From RYN-230 sp963841695 (GTDB taxonomy: Bacteria > Actinomycetota > Actinomycetes > Streptosporangiales > Streptosporangiaceae), in contig CAWJDQ010000011.1 of the NCBI GenBank assembly GCA_963841695.1, positions 124,001 to 188,000 of the forward strand: DNA of 64,000 bases, written 5' to 3'. The first letter of the stretch is position 1. Each line of letters starts with the position of its first letter. A model generated the notes under the pieces. The model was not told the DNA's origin. It did not search any database and saw only the letters and a list, made by a program, of their open reading frames with translations. Positions 24,974-33,270 of the stretch are shown here, piece by piece. A program made the position numbers and the translations under genes.

Positions 24974-26533
24974 TCAGTCGTCCAGCCGGGGCAGGGTGAT
25001 GGTGAAGCGGGTGTGGCCGGGTGTGCTGTCGAGGTGGACCTGGCCGCCGTGGGCGGTGGTGACGGCGTCAACGATGGCCAGGCCGAGGCCGGTGCTGGCG
25101 GCTGCGGTGGTGCCGCGGGAGCGGGCGGAGTCGCCGCGGACGAATCGTTCGAACAGGGTGGGCTGGAGGCCGGGGGGGATGCCGGGGCCGTTGTCGGTGA
25201 CGGTGAGCTGGATGGTGGCGGGTGCGTGGCCGGGGGCCAGGGCGACGGTGACGGTGGTGCCGGGCGGGGTGTGCTTGGCGGCGTTGCTCATCAGGTTGGC
25301 CAGGACCTGGTGCAGGCGGTGCTCGTCGCCGCGGACGGTGACGGGCTCGCCGGGCAGTTCGAGCATCCAGCGGTGGCGGGGGGCGGCGACGCGGGCGTCG
25401 CTGGTGGCGTCGAGGGCCAGCCGGGTCAGGTCGACGGGCTGGCGGGCCAGGGGGCGGCCGGCGTCGAGCTGGGCGAGGAGGAGCAGCTCGTCGACGAGCA
25501 CGCTCATCCGTTCTGATTCTGAGCCGACTCGTTGCAGGGCGTGCTCGATGTCGGGGGGGACGGGGCCGGGGTGGCGCAGTGCGAGCTCGGCGTAGCCGCG
25601 GATGGCGGCCAGCGGGGTGCGCAGTTCGTGGCTGGCGTCGGCGGCGAAGCGGCGCAGCCGGGCCTCGCTGGCGGCCCGGCGGCCCAGCGCGGCCTCGACG
25701 TGGCCGAGCATCCGGTTGAACGCCACGGCGACCTGGCCGACCTCGGTCCGGGGGCTGGCGTCGGGGACCCGGTCGGGCAGGGTGACCTCGCCGCTGGCCA
25801 GCGGCAGCTCGGTGACCCGGGTCGCGGTCGCCGCGACCCGGCGCAACGGCCGCAACGACAACCGGACGAACCCCGTGCCGAGCAGGCCGGTCATGATCAG
25901 GGCCCCGCCGAAGACGATGGCCTCGGTGAGCTCCACGTCCCGGAGGATGTCCTGCGCCGGGCTGAGCGGCAGGCCGGTGACCACCGTGGTCCCGTCCTTG
26001 CCGGGGGACGCCATGAGCTGGTAGGGACCGAGTGAGGAGAAAGAAACGCTCTTCGGCTGCGTGCTCCCCGTCAGCGTCTTGATAGCGGTCAGGTCAGCCT
26101 GGGTCAGATGGCACTGGCCGTTGGCCACGGTGGGGTAGACCACCTTGCCGTCCTCGATCGAGGCGCTGAACGTCTGGCCGCCCTGTTCCTGCCCGCACAT
26201 CTGCGGGCCGCCGGGCATGTTGTCAACGTCGTGATCATTGTCCTGGCCGGAGCCGTTGTGGCCGGGGCCGTTCCCGTCGTCGCCATGATCGTTGTCGGGC
26301 TGGCCCGACTCCAGGCAGCCTCCGTACCGGGTGCTGGCCGCGGCCAGCTGCTGGTCAACCTGGCTCATCAGGCCGTGCCGCAGCCCGATGTAGGTGACCA
26401 GCCCGACGGCGGCGCAGGCCACCGCGAGCAGGGCAAGCAGCCCGGCGATCAGGCGGCCGCGCAGGGTCCGGCGGCCCAGCCAGCGCCGGAAGGCGCCCGG
26501 CCGCCAGGCCTCGTTGCCGGCCTCACTCATCAA
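24974..26533 (-). CDS. Two-component sensor histidine kinase (TrcS/CseC-like)
   Basis: A 519-residue membrane kinase. Helix 1 near residues 25-55 (LIAGLLALLAVACAAVGLVTY), a ~150-residue external domain, helix 2 near 205-228, HAMP (LRRVAATATRVTELPL), HisKA with the phospho-acceptor in ADASHELRTPLAAIRGYAEL, and HATPase with N box LMSNAAKH, DNGPGIPPGL, and GLGLAIVDAV. All kinase motifs are intact. The external domain holds an unusual Asp/His/Gly-rich stretch (about residues 78-105) bracketed by single Cys residues (YGGCLE, QMCGQE), which could bind metal ions. Located seven bases after its response regulator. Confidence 0.93.
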   Translation of the reverse strand: MMSEAGNEAWRPGAFRRWLGRRTLRGRLIAGLLALLAVACAAVGLVTYIGLRHGLMSQVDQQLAAASTRYGGCLESGQPDNDHGDDGNGPGHNGSGQDNDHDVDNMPGGPQMCGQEQGGQTFSASIEDGKVVYPTVANGQCHLTQADLTAIKTLTGSTQPKSVSFSSLGPYQLMASPGKDGTTVVTGLPLSPAQDILRDVELTEAIVFGGALIMTGLLGTGFVRLSLRPLRRVAATATRVTELPLASGEVTLPDRVPDASPRTEVGQVAVAFNRMLGHVEAALGRRAASEARLRRFAADASHELRTPLAAIRGYAELALRHPGPVPPDIEHALQRVGSESERMSVLVDELLLLAQLDAGRPLARQPVDLTRLALDATSDARVAAPRHRWMLELPGEPVTVRGDEHRLHQVLANLMSNAAKHTPPGTTVTVALAPGHAPATIQLTVTDNGPGIPPGLQPTLFERFVRGDSARSRGTTAAASTGLGLAIVDAVTTAHGGQVHLDSTPGHTRFTITLPRLDD

Positions 26534-26540
26534 GACATCC

Positions 26541-27308
26541 TCAGCTGGCGGGCTTGAGCACGTATCCGACGCCGCGGACGGTGTGGATCAGGGGCTCACG
26601 GTTCGCGTCGATCTTCTTGCGCAGGTAACTGATGTACAGCTCCACGACGTGCGCCTGGCCGCCGAAATCGTAGTTCCAGACCCGGTCCAGGATCTGGGCC
26701 TTGGACAGGACCCGGCGCGGGTTGCGCATCAGGAACCGCAGCAGCTCGAACTCGGTCGCGGTCAGGTCGATCAGCTCGTCGCCGCGGCGGACTTCCCGCG
26801 CGTCCTCATCCATGGTCAGGTCGCCGACCACCAGCTGGGTCTCGCCGCGGGCGCGGGCCAGGCCCGCCCGGCGCAGCAGCCCGCGCAGCCGGGCCAGCAC
26901 CTCCTCCAGGCTGAACGGCTTGGTGACGTAGTCATCGCCGCCGGCCGTGATCCCGGCCACCCGGTCGTCCACGGCGTCTTTCGCGGTCAGGAACAGCACG
27001 CACACGTGCGGGGATTCCTGCCGTACCCGGCGCAGCACTTCCAGCCCGTCGAAGTCCGGCAGCATGATGTCCAGCACGACAGCATCGGGCCGGAATTCAC
27101 GGGCGGCCCGGACCGCCGACGCGCCGTCCCCGGCGGTCATGATCTCCCAGCCCTCGTACCGCAGCACGCTGGCCAGCAACTCAGCCAGGCTCGGCTCGTC
27201 GTCGACGACCAGTACCCGGATCGGGCTGCCGTCCAGCCTCCTGATCGGGGCGGACTGGCCGGTGGTGCCCGGGGTGGCGGGCTGCGCTGCCTGCGCGTCG
27301 CTCATCAT
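26541..27308 (-). CDS. OmpR-family response regulator (TrcR-like)
   Basis: A 255-residue regulator. Receiver domain: acidic pair in VLVVDDEPSLAELLA, phospho-acceptor Asp in AVVLDIMLPDFDG, Thr in LFLTAKD, Lys in DDYVTKPFS. C-terminal winged helix: LTATEFELLRFLMRNPRRVL, VWNYDFGGQAHVVELYISYL, HTVRGVGYVLK. Start ATG 27308 is preceded by an ~30-residue Gln/Ala/Thr-rich N-terminal arm before the receiver; MMSDAQ offers two adjacent ATGs. First gene of a minus-strand unit with the sensor kinase and perhaps the glycosyltransferase. Confidence 0.94.
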   Translation of the reverse strand: MMSDAQAAQPATPGTTGQSAPIRRLDGSPIRVLVVDDEPSLAELLASVLRYEGWEIMTAGDGASAVRAAREFRPDAVVLDIMLPDFDGLEVLRRVRQESPHVCVLFLTAKDAVDDRVAGITAGGDDYVTKPFSLEEVLARLRGLLRRAGLARARGETQLVVGDLTMDEDAREVRRGDELIDLTATEFELLRFLMRNPRRVLSKAQILDRVWNYDFGGQAHVVELYISYLRKKIDANREPLIHTVRGVGYVLKPAS

Positions 27309-27366
27309 TGTCCCAGTGTGCGTGCGGTATCTAGGGGCTGATTCTACGTTTCCTCTGAGCCGGCTC

Positions 27367-27570
27367 TCAGGAGGCGGGGAGCAGCTTCAGGGCCAGTACG
27401 GGGCAGTCGGTCACCGCCCGGCGGACGTGCCGGTCGAGCGAGCGGGGCACCGGGCCGCCGGCCACGACCGGGTAGCCCCACTCATCCAGCGTGATCAGCT
27501 CGGGCAGCAGCTCCGCGCACAGGCCGTGGCCGGAGCAGGTGGTCGGGTTGACCCGCAGTTCCTTCTTCAT
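27367..27570 (-). CDS. Small ferredoxin ([3Fe-4S]/[4Fe-4S] type)
   Basis: A 67-residue ferredoxin. Cys residues in TTCSGHGLCAEL and in AVTDCPVLAL give the CxxxxxC...CP arrangement of the single-cluster ferredoxins that serve actinobacterial P450s and reductases; with three visible Cys a [3Fe-4S] cluster is the best guess. The start ATG 27570 lies one base before the stop of the upstream NuoF-like gene, so the two are one transcription unit and the ferredoxin is a likely partner of that flavoprotein. Confidence 0.87.
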   Translation of the reverse strand: MKKELRVNPTTCSGHGLCAELLPELITLDEWGYPVVAGGPVPRSLDRHVRRAVTDCPVLALKLLPAS

Positions 27571-27571
27571 G

Positions 27572-28942
27572 TCAGCTCCAGTCGGCCGCGGCGAGCGCGG
27601 TGTCGGCGGGAAGCGGCAGGAACGGCTCCCGGGCCGGATCCACGCACCGCCCGCCGGTGTGATTCCGGATCTCCTCCCGGAACACGTGCAGGGCGCTGCG
27701 GACGAACCGGGTGGTCCCGTCCGGGTGATGGCAGGCACCCCGGCCCTCGACCAGCCCCGCCCAGCGGATCATGTCCGTCACCGCGCGGGGGTCCGGCCGC
27801 GGGCTGGCCACCTCGTCCAGGGCGGCGGCGATGCGGGGCAGGCCGTTGAAGCACGGCCCGCACTGCCCGGCCGACTCCAGCGCCAGGTAGCGGGCGACCC
27901 GCGCGGTCTCAGCGATGCCGCACCGGCCGGCCGGCAGGGCCACCAGCACCCCGGCCCCCACGAACGCCCCGGCGGCCTGGAGATCCTCGTTGCTCAGGGT
28001 CATCCGGGCCGCGTCGGCGGACGGTACCCAGGCGCCGTGATAACCGCCGCTGAGCACGGCCTGGGTGCCGTCGAGCTGGAGCAGGTCACGCAGGGGCGTG
28101 CCGAGCGCGGTCTCCACCACGTCCCGGCGGCCGTCCGCCTGGTGCAGCGTGCACAGCATGCTGCCCGGCTCCTCCGGCGTGCCCACGGCCCGGAACCAGC
28201 CGGGCCCGTACCGGGCGATCAGGGCGATATGGGCCAGCGTCTCCACGTTGTGCACCAGGGTGGGCCGCCCCACCACGCCGCGCTCGAACACCCGCGGCGG
28301 CTTGAACCGCGGCATGGCGGGCTGGCCGCTGATCCGGCTGGCCAGCGCGGATTCCTCGCCGGCCAGGAAGCGCGGCGGCGCGTCGATGATCTCCACCGGG
28401 ACCAGGTCGACGCCGGCCGCGGCGCGTTCCGCGACCGCGGCCCGCAGCCGCTCCTGGAGCCGTGCGTTGCGGTGCACGTAGAGCCCGACGGCCTCGGAGG
28501 CTACCGCCTCGGCGGCCAGCTGGAGCCCGTCCAGGACGAGATGGGGTGAGATCCAGAGCAGGGACTTGTCCTTGTCGCTGGCGGGCTCGCCCTCGGCGCC
28601 GTTGCCGATGACGACCGGGCGGGTCCTGGCCTCGGCGACGGCCTGCAGCTTGCGGTGCACCGGGAAGGCCGCGCCGCCCCGGCCGGTGAGCCCGGCCGCC
28701 TGCAGCACCGGGGTGAGCTTCCCCGGGTGGCCGAAGTAGGGCGGCGCCGCGTGCCGGGACAGGTGGGTGCGCAGGTCGACCGGCACCGCCCCGTGCGCCG
28801 GCAGCAGCCTGGGCAGGCCGGTGCCGGACCGGTCAGGGCCGGGCGGTCCGGCTGGCGTGCGGGCCGGCCCCGGCCCGGCCGGGCGGCTGTCCTGCGGTCC
28901 GGGAAACGGGGCGGGGTACGGCACGGTGGTGCCATAGGTCAT
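27572..28942 (-). CDS. NuoF-like NADH dehydrogenase flavoprotein (SLBB domain)
   Basis: A 456-residue protein resembling the NADH-binding subunit of complex I (51-kDa/NuoF family). Features: LTGRGGAAFPVHRKL (NADH/FMN-binding Rossmann-like glycine motif), GNGAEGEPASDKDKSLL, YVHRNARLQERL, a middle SLBB-like segment, and a C-terminal Cys pattern GQCGPCFNGLPRI plus GACHHPDG that would hold one [4Fe-4S] cluster. A Pro-rich 40-residue arm precedes the domain. No other complex I subunits are nearby, so it probably oxidises NADH for the adjacent ferredoxin and membrane haem protein rather than for complex I. Confidence 0.85.
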   Translation of the reverse strand: MTYGTTVPYPAPFPGPQDSRPAGPGPARTPAGPPGPDRSGTGLPRLLPAHGAVPVDLRTHLSRHAAPPYFGHPGKLTPVLQAAGLTGRGGAAFPVHRKLQAVAEARTRPVVIGNGAEGEPASDKDKSLLWISPHLVLDGLQLAAEAVASEAVGLYVHRNARLQERLRAAVAERAAAGVDLVPVEIIDAPPRFLAGEESALASRISGQPAMPRFKPPRVFERGVVGRPTLVHNVETLAHIALIARYGPGWFRAVGTPEEPGSMLCTLHQADGRRDVVETALGTPLRDLLQLDGTQAVLSGGYHGAWVPSADAARMTLSNEDLQAAGAFVGAGVLVALPAGRCGIAETARVARYLALESAGQCGPCFNGLPRIAAALDEVASPRPDPRAVTDMIRWAGLVEGRGACHHPDGTTRFVRSALHVFREEIRNHTGGRCVDPAREPFLPLPADTALAAADWS

Positions 28943-28966
28943 CGCGTATCGGCTTTCGTGAGTCGG

Positions 28967-29677
28967 TCAGCGGACGTTCTGCGGGGCACGCCGGCGTGCC
29001 CCGTCCCGGGGGGAGCCAGGGGTGCCGGGATCGCGGGGGGAGCCAGGGGTCCCGGGATCGCGGGGGGAGCCAGGGGTCCCGGGATCGCGGGGGGACATCA
29101 TCGCCAGGGTGGCGGCGGCGCGTTCCTCGCGGGGGATCTCACGCCCGGCATGGGTGATCCGCCAGGCCACCGCGGCGGCCACGGCCAGGGCGCAGGCGAT
29201 GGCCAGGTAGAGCAGCACGCCGCTGTGCAGGTCGTTGCTGCTGCCCAGGCTGTGCACCAGGGCGGACACCCAGGCCAGGTAGCTGAGCCAGTGCAGGGAC
29301 CGCCAGACGCGGCGGTTCATCCGGGCGCGGGCCAGGCTGGTCAGGATCAGCGCCGCCGTCACGTCCAGCGAGATCGCGCCCAGGCCGAGCCACAGGGGCT
29401 TGTATGCCGACGCGAACGGGATCACGATCGCGGTGATCCGGATGGTGACGTACGGATCGGCGATGGCCGTGATCACGTGGATGGCCACGAACGCCACGGC
29501 GAGCAGGGACAGGTTGCGGTGCAGCCCGGTGACCACGAACCGGGGCAGGCCGGGCAGCCGTCCCTGGCGGTTGACCAGCACGCCGAGGAGGACAACCCCG
29601 GTCAGCAGCAGCAGGCTCACCACTCCGGTGGCTCTGCTGGCGTACCAGAGCGCGGTGCTCTGGGTGATTCCGTTCAT
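28967..29677 (-). CDS. Ferric reductase-like haem-binding membrane protein
   Basis: A 236-residue polytopic protein with about six hydrophobic helices. Two helices carry paired histidines with haem-ligand spacing: GLHRNLSLLAVAFVAIHV (H-x13-H) and SLHWLSYLAWVSALVHSLG (H-x12-H), as in the ferric-reductase/NOX/MsrQ-like transmembrane domain family. It lacks the cytoplasmic FAD/NAD domain, so it needs an external donor, plausibly the neighbouring NuoF-like protein and ferredoxin. The C-terminal 45 residues are a repeat of SPRDPGTPG (27-bp DNA repeat). A nine-bp-stem hairpin lies just upstream of its start (29698-29719). Confidence 0.82.
   Translation of the reverse strand: MNGITQSTALWYASRATGVVSLLLLTGVVLLGVLVNRQGRLPGLPRFVVTGLHRNLSLLAVAFVAIHVITAIADPYVTIRITAIVIPFASAYKPLWLGLGAISLDVTAALILTSLARARMNRRVWRSLHWLSYLAWVSALVHSLGSSNDLHSGVLLYLAIACALAVAAAVAWRITHAGREIPREERAAATLAMMSPRDPGTPGSPRDPGTPGSPRDPGTPGSPRDGARRRAPQNVR
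29008..29094 (-). repeat. About 3 x 27-bp tandem repeat encoding SPRDPGTPG
   Basis: Three nearly identical 27-bp units and a partial fourth form the tail of the haem-binding membrane protein gene. Units differ by only single bases, suggesting recent duplication. The period keeps the frame. Confidence 0.85.
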
Positions 29678-29697
29678 CGGTGCCTTTCCGGCGGTGG

Positions 29698-29719
29698 CCG
29701 GGAGAGGATGCTCTCCCGG
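29698..29719. other. Perfect 9-bp-stem hairpin upstream of the haem protein gene
   Basis: CCGGGAGAG and CTCTCCCGG pair around GATG. It lies 21 bases from the start of the minus-strand membrane protein, within the 192-base divergent gap 29678-29869, and could be an operator or a 5' leader structure. Confidence 0.4.
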
Positions 29720-29869
29720 CCGGGGTGGTGATCACGCTCCGGGATAAGAATCCCCGACCGGGTGCAGGCGGCCCTATGCCGCACCTCTCAATTTGCTATG
29801 AGCGTCCTGGCCTGCCCCGATCCACCCCCGCCGGGGGAGGCCGGGGGCCCTGTTCGGTATACATGCGGC

Positions 29870-31261
29870 ATGCCCGGACAGCCTGCGCAACCCCGGCGCG
29901 CAGGCCGGTCCCGGCTGCGCGGGCACTGGTCCCGCAGCCGCCGGATTGTCGGGGATGTCCTGGTGGACACCGGCCCGCTGCGGCGGCACCGGGACTTCCG
30001 CCGGCTGTGGGGCGGCCAGCTGGTGTCGCAGGTGGGCACCCAGCTCACGATCGTGGCGGTCTCGTACCAGACGTACCGGCTGACCGGGTCCACGGCCATG
30101 GTCGGGCTGGTCAGCCTGGGCCAGCTGGTGCCCCTGCTGGCCGGATCGCTGGCCGGCGGCCCGCTGGTGGACGCCTGGGACCGGCGCCGGGTCATGCTGT
30201 TCACCCAGCTCATGCTCGCGGCGGGGAGCGCGGGCCTGACCGCTAACGCGCTGGCCGGGCATCCGCAGGTCTGGCCGCTGTTCGCCTGCACGGCCGAGGC
30301 CGCGCTGTTCCAGGGCCTGGACTGGTCGGCCCGGCGGGCCTCGCTGTGGCGGCTGGTGCCGCCGGCGGAGCTGCCCGCCGCGATCTCGGTCCAGTCCGCC
30401 GCGAACCAGTTCACCCTGGTGGCCGGGCCGGCTGCGGCCGGGCTGCTGATCGCGCACGCCGGGTTCGGCCTGGTGTACGGGCTGGACCTGGCCTCGTTCG
30501 GGGTGGCCCTGGTCAGCGTGCTGCTGCTGCCCGCGCTGCCGCCCGACCAGGGCGGCCAGCCCGCCACCTTCTCGTCGCTGATCGGCGGGCTCCGGTACGT
30601 CCGGTCCAGCCAGCCGCTGGCCGGGATCTTCGTGATCGACCTGGGTGCGATGGTGTTCGGCCTGCCGCGCGCGCTGTTCCCGGCCCTGGCTACCACCCTG
30701 TACGGCGGGGGAGCCGCCACCGTGGGGTACCTGAACGCCGCGCCCGGGGTCGGCGCGCTGGCCGGGTCGCTGCTCACCGGGCGGGTGAGCCGGGTGCACC
30801 GGCCCGGCCGGGCGGTCGCCGTCTGCGTGGTGGTGTGGGGCCTCACGATCATCGCGTTCGGGCTGGTGCCGTCCCTGCCAGCTGCCCTGCTGCTGCTCGC
30901 CGTGGCGGGGACCGCGGACGTGGTCTCGGCGGTGTTCCGGATGATGATCGTGCAGCAGGCGACCCCGGACGGGATGCAGGGCCGGGTGAACAGCCTCATC
31001 TACGCAGGCATCCAGGGTGGCCCGCGGCTCGGTGACGCCGAGGCGGGCGGGGCTGCGGCCCTCGGCGGGCCGCAGTTCGCGGCCTGGTCCGGCGGGGTGC
31101 TCAGCGTGCTGACCGCGGTCGTGACCTGCTGGTGGCTGCCCGGGCTGTGGCGCTACGACTCGCGGACGGCCCCGGGACCGGGAACGAGGCCGGCCGGCGA
31201 CGCGGAACCGGCGGCGGGGCGCGAGCCCGGCGGGCAGGCGGAGCCGGACCCGGCCGGGTGA
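29870..31261 (+). CDS. MFS exporter (enterobactin-exporter-like)
   Basis: A 463-residue transporter with about 12 hydrophobic helices. HRDFRRLWGGQLVSQVGTQ, STAMVGLVSLGQLVPLLAGS and GGPLVDAWDRRRVMLFTQL (the loop 2-3 motif) are typical of the MFS_3 group of exporters. Start ATG 29870 (MPGQPAQ) was chosen because the preceding frame is Pro/Gly-rich without homology. A basic ~30-residue N-terminal arm and a Pro/Gly-rich C-terminal tail flank the core. Substrate unknown. It is the only plus-strand gene inside the redox block. Confidence 0.88.
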   Translation: MPGQPAQPRRAGRSRLRGHWSRSRRIVGDVLVDTGPLRRHRDFRRLWGGQLVSQVGTQLTIVAVSYQTYRLTGSTAMVGLVSLGQLVPLLAGSLAGGPLVDAWDRRRVMLFTQLMLAAGSAGLTANALAGHPQVWPLFACTAEAALFQGLDWSARRASLWRLVPPAELPAAISVQSAANQFTLVAGPAAAGLLIAHAGFGLVYGLDLASFGVALVSVLLLPALPPDQGGQPATFSSLIGGLRYVRSSQPLAGIFVIDLGAMVFGLPRALFPALATTLYGGGAATVGYLNAAPGVGALAGSLLTGRVSRVHRPGRAVAVCVVVWGLTIIAFGLVPSLPAALLLLAVAGTADVVSAVFRMMIVQQATPDGMQGRVNSLIYAGIQGGPRLGDAEAGGAAALGGPQFAAWSGGVLSVLTAVVTCWWLPGLWRYDSRTAPGPGTRPAGDAEPAAGREPGGQAEPDPAG

Positions 31262-31283
31262 CCGGGCCCGGAGGGGGACCCGG

Positions 31284-31679
31284 TCAGGAACCACCGGACA
31301 CGGTCTGCGGCGGCGCGGTGGTCGCGGCGGGTGCAGGCGCGGGTGCCGCCGGGGCGGTGGTCGCCGGGGCGGCCGGGCGGGCCTGATGGGCGTGCCGATG
31401 GTGACGCCGGACTGTGCTCCCGCTCCCGGACGCGGCGGTCGCGGCCGGGCTGGCGGCGCCGCTCGCGGGGCTGCTGCTGGCCGGGGCGGACGGGGCGGGC
31501 GTGGTGGTCACCGCGCGGGAACTCGCGGCGGCGTGGGTCGATCCGGGCAGGATGGCCGCGACCGCTCCGGCCGCGGCCACGCCCGCTACGCCCACCGTCA
31601 CGGTGACGGCCCGCAGGTGGCCCTGGCTCCGCTGCCGCCGGAACACGGCGGCGCGGACGTCTGCCCGGCGATGGTTCAT
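31284..31679 (-). CDS. Small anchored Ala/Pro/Ser-rich protein, paralogue B
   Basis: A 131-residue protein starting at ATG 31679. A basic N terminus (RRADVRAAVFRRQRSQGHLR) is followed by one hydrophobic helix (AVTVTVGVAGVAAAGAVAAIL), then a disordered Ser/Thr/Pro/Ala-rich external part with a His/Arg cluster (VRRHHRHAHQ) and the C-terminal end SGGS. The N-terminal half and the SGGS end match the small protein encoded on the other side of the ApbE gene (32731-33072). Its start shares one base with the end of the uninterrupted ApbE frame. Function unknown; position suggests a partner of the flavin transferase. Confidence 0.65.
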   Translation of the reverse strand: MNHRRADVRAAVFRRQRSQGHLRAVTVTVGVAGVAAAGAVAAILPGSTHAAASSRAVTTTPAPSAPASSSPASGAASPAATAASGSGSTVRRHHRHAHQARPAAPATTAPAAPAPAPAATTAPPQTVSGGS

Positions 31680-32731
31680 CACGATCCTCTGCGCTGCGTG
31701 GGTGGGCGCTGGATGAGTGAGCTCAGTGGCTCTCGGCGGGCCATCCGCCGACCGTCCGGACAGTACCCGCCGCGTTGACCAGGCGAGCCTGGCAAGCCGA
31801 GGTTTGAGAGCCAATCCAGAGCCTGGGGGCCGCGGATGATCGCCGCGGTGCTCGCCGTGTTGGCGTCCACGCAGGTCGCCGCGGCCACGGACACGGTCCG
31901 CCAGTAGACCGGGGCGGGCAGGCCGGTGCGCGGGTCCAGGATGTGATGCAGCACGTCTCCGCCGCGCCGCCAGCGCCGCGCCGTGGTGCTGGATGTGGCC
32001 AGCCCCCCGTCGCGGATGGCCACCACAGCGGCCGGCCCGTCCGGCGGGTCCTCTGGCCGTCCGGTGACGTCCTGCACCCGGATCCGCCAGCCGCCCCCGG
32101 GCGGCGGCCCGGCCACCGCGATGTCCCCGCCGAGCCCCACGAGCACCCCGCAGCCCAGCGCCCCGGCCAGCCGGGTGGCCGAGCGGTCCGCGGCCCACGC
32201 CTTGGCCGTGGCGCCCAGATCCAGGTGCACGCCGGCGGGCAGGGTCAGCCGCCGCGACCGCTCGTCGAACCCGACCTGGCGCCAGCCCGGTACCGCGCGG
32301 ACAGCCAGCCGGACCGGGGGGCCCTCGCCGGGCAGCAGCGCGAAGTCCCGGTCGTAGCCGAGGGCCGACATCGCGTCGGCCACGGTCGGGTCCACGTCCC
32401 CGGCAGTCAGGCGGGCCGCGCGCAGCGCGACCGTGACCGCCTCGGCGAGCAGCGGGCTCACCTCGGCCGTGCGCGGGCCGGCCTGGCCCGGCCCGTCCGG
32501 GGCAGGCGGCCCGGCGATCGCGCCCAGCCGCATCAGCTCGGAGTCGGGCCGGAACCGGCTGCACGCCCGGTCCACCGCGTCCAGGTCGGCTTCGAGCAGG
32601 CGGCGCCCCGCGGCCAGCTGGGCCGGGTCGGTGACCAGCAGCCAGACCTGGGTGCCCAGGGCGACCCAGTCCGCGGCGGCCGGGCTGTCCGGCTCCTGGG
32701 TGCCCGGTGCGGCCGCGCCGGGCGGAGGCAT
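31679..32731 (-). CDS. apbE: ApbE-like FAD:protein FMN transferase (3' frameshift)
   Basis: Enzyme that attaches FMN covalently to Thr/Ser of exported electron-transfer proteins. Visible family features: DAVDRACSRFRPDSELMRL, DVDPTVADAMSALGYDRD, VHLDLGATAKAWAADRSA, GLGGDIAVAGPPP, GGLATSSTTARRW and HHILDPRTGLPAPVYW. No clear signal peptide. The uninterrupted frame ends at 31679 (350 residues), but its last ~35 residues are nonsense; after a one-base shift near 31780 the sequence reads ARLVNAAGTVRTVGGWPAES and stops at 31723, which is the normal ApbE end. Its start overlaps the stop of the upstream small protein gene by one base (TGATG). Confidence 0.88.
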   Translation of the reverse strand: MPPPGAAAPGTQEPDSPAAADWVALGTQVWLLVTDPAQLAAGRRLLEADLDAVDRACSRFRPDSELMRLGAIAGPPAPDGPGQAGPRTAEVSPLLAEAVTVALRAARLTAGDVDPTVADAMSALGYDRDFALLPGEGPPVRLAVRAVPGWRQVGFDERSRRLTLPAGVHLDLGATAKAWAADRSATRLAGALGCGVLVGLGGDIAVAGPPPGGGWRIRVQDVTGRPEDPPDGPAAVVAIRDGGLATSSTTARRWRRGGDVLHHILDPRTGLPAPVYWRTVSVAAATCVDANTASTAAIIRGPQALDWLSNLGLPGSPGQRGGYCPDGRRMARREPLSSLIQRPPTQRRGS

Positions 32732-33072
32732 CAGGAGCCGCCCGAGGTGGCGGCGGCCGCGCCCGACGTGGACGTGGGCGCCGAGGAGGATGAGCTGGCC
32801 GTGCCCGAGGACGAGCTGCTGGCGCCGGACGACGATCCGCTGCCGCTGGACCCGCCCGACGTCGAATGGGCGGACGACGATCCGGAGGAGGCCCTGGCCG
32901 ACGTGGCCGCGGCGCTGGCCGAGCTGTGCGTCGAGGCGGGCAGGGTCACGGCGAGCCCGCCCGCGACGGCCAGGCCGAGGACGCCGGTCGTGGCGGTCAC
33001 GGCGCGGAGCCGGCCGCGGGCCCGCTCCCGCTGCACCACGGCGGTCACGGTGCGGGGGTCGCTGCTGTTCAT
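32731..33072 (-). CDS. Small anchored Ser-rich protein, paralogue A
   Basis: A 113-residue protein with a short charged N terminus (PRTVTAVVQRERARGRLR), one hydrophobic helix (AVTATTGVLGLAVAGGLAVTL) and an external region that is mostly Ser/Gly/Thr/Ala, ending SGGS. The order basic segment - LRAVT.T.GV.G.A helix - STH...AS - disordered tail - SGGS is shared with the 31284-31679 protein, so they are paralogues flanking apbE. AAGGAG lies five bases before ATG 33072 (a second ATG is at 33075). First gene of the small protein - apbE - small protein operon. No known family. Confidence 0.65.
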   Translation of the reverse strand: MNSSDPRTVTAVVQRERARGRLRAVTATTGVLGLAVAGGLAVTLPASTHSSASAAATSARASSGSSSAHSTSGGSSGSGSSSGASSSSSGTASSSSSAPTSTSGAAAATSGGS

Positions 33073-33270
33073 CATGACTCCTTGAGGGAAGCTAACACCC
33101 CTACCTTTCTCTAACGGTCTGTGGCCGGGGTTTGCGCTCCGTCTGCGGCAGCTCTGAATCGCGGCCACCACCCGGGCGGCGGGCCTTTGGTCACCCCGGG
33201 CAGGGCCGGACGCCTCTACTCAGCGTTACATGACTATCGCACCCTGCCACTAAAGCAGGCAGGTGATGAT

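Noticed and set aside
31284..33072. Canonical ApbE flavinylation motif in the two small proteins
   Set aside because: Both contain Ser-Gly-Ala-Ala, but the known target pattern needs Thr or Ser after Gly-Ala with an upstream Asp; neither protein has it, so flavinylation remains only a hypothesis.
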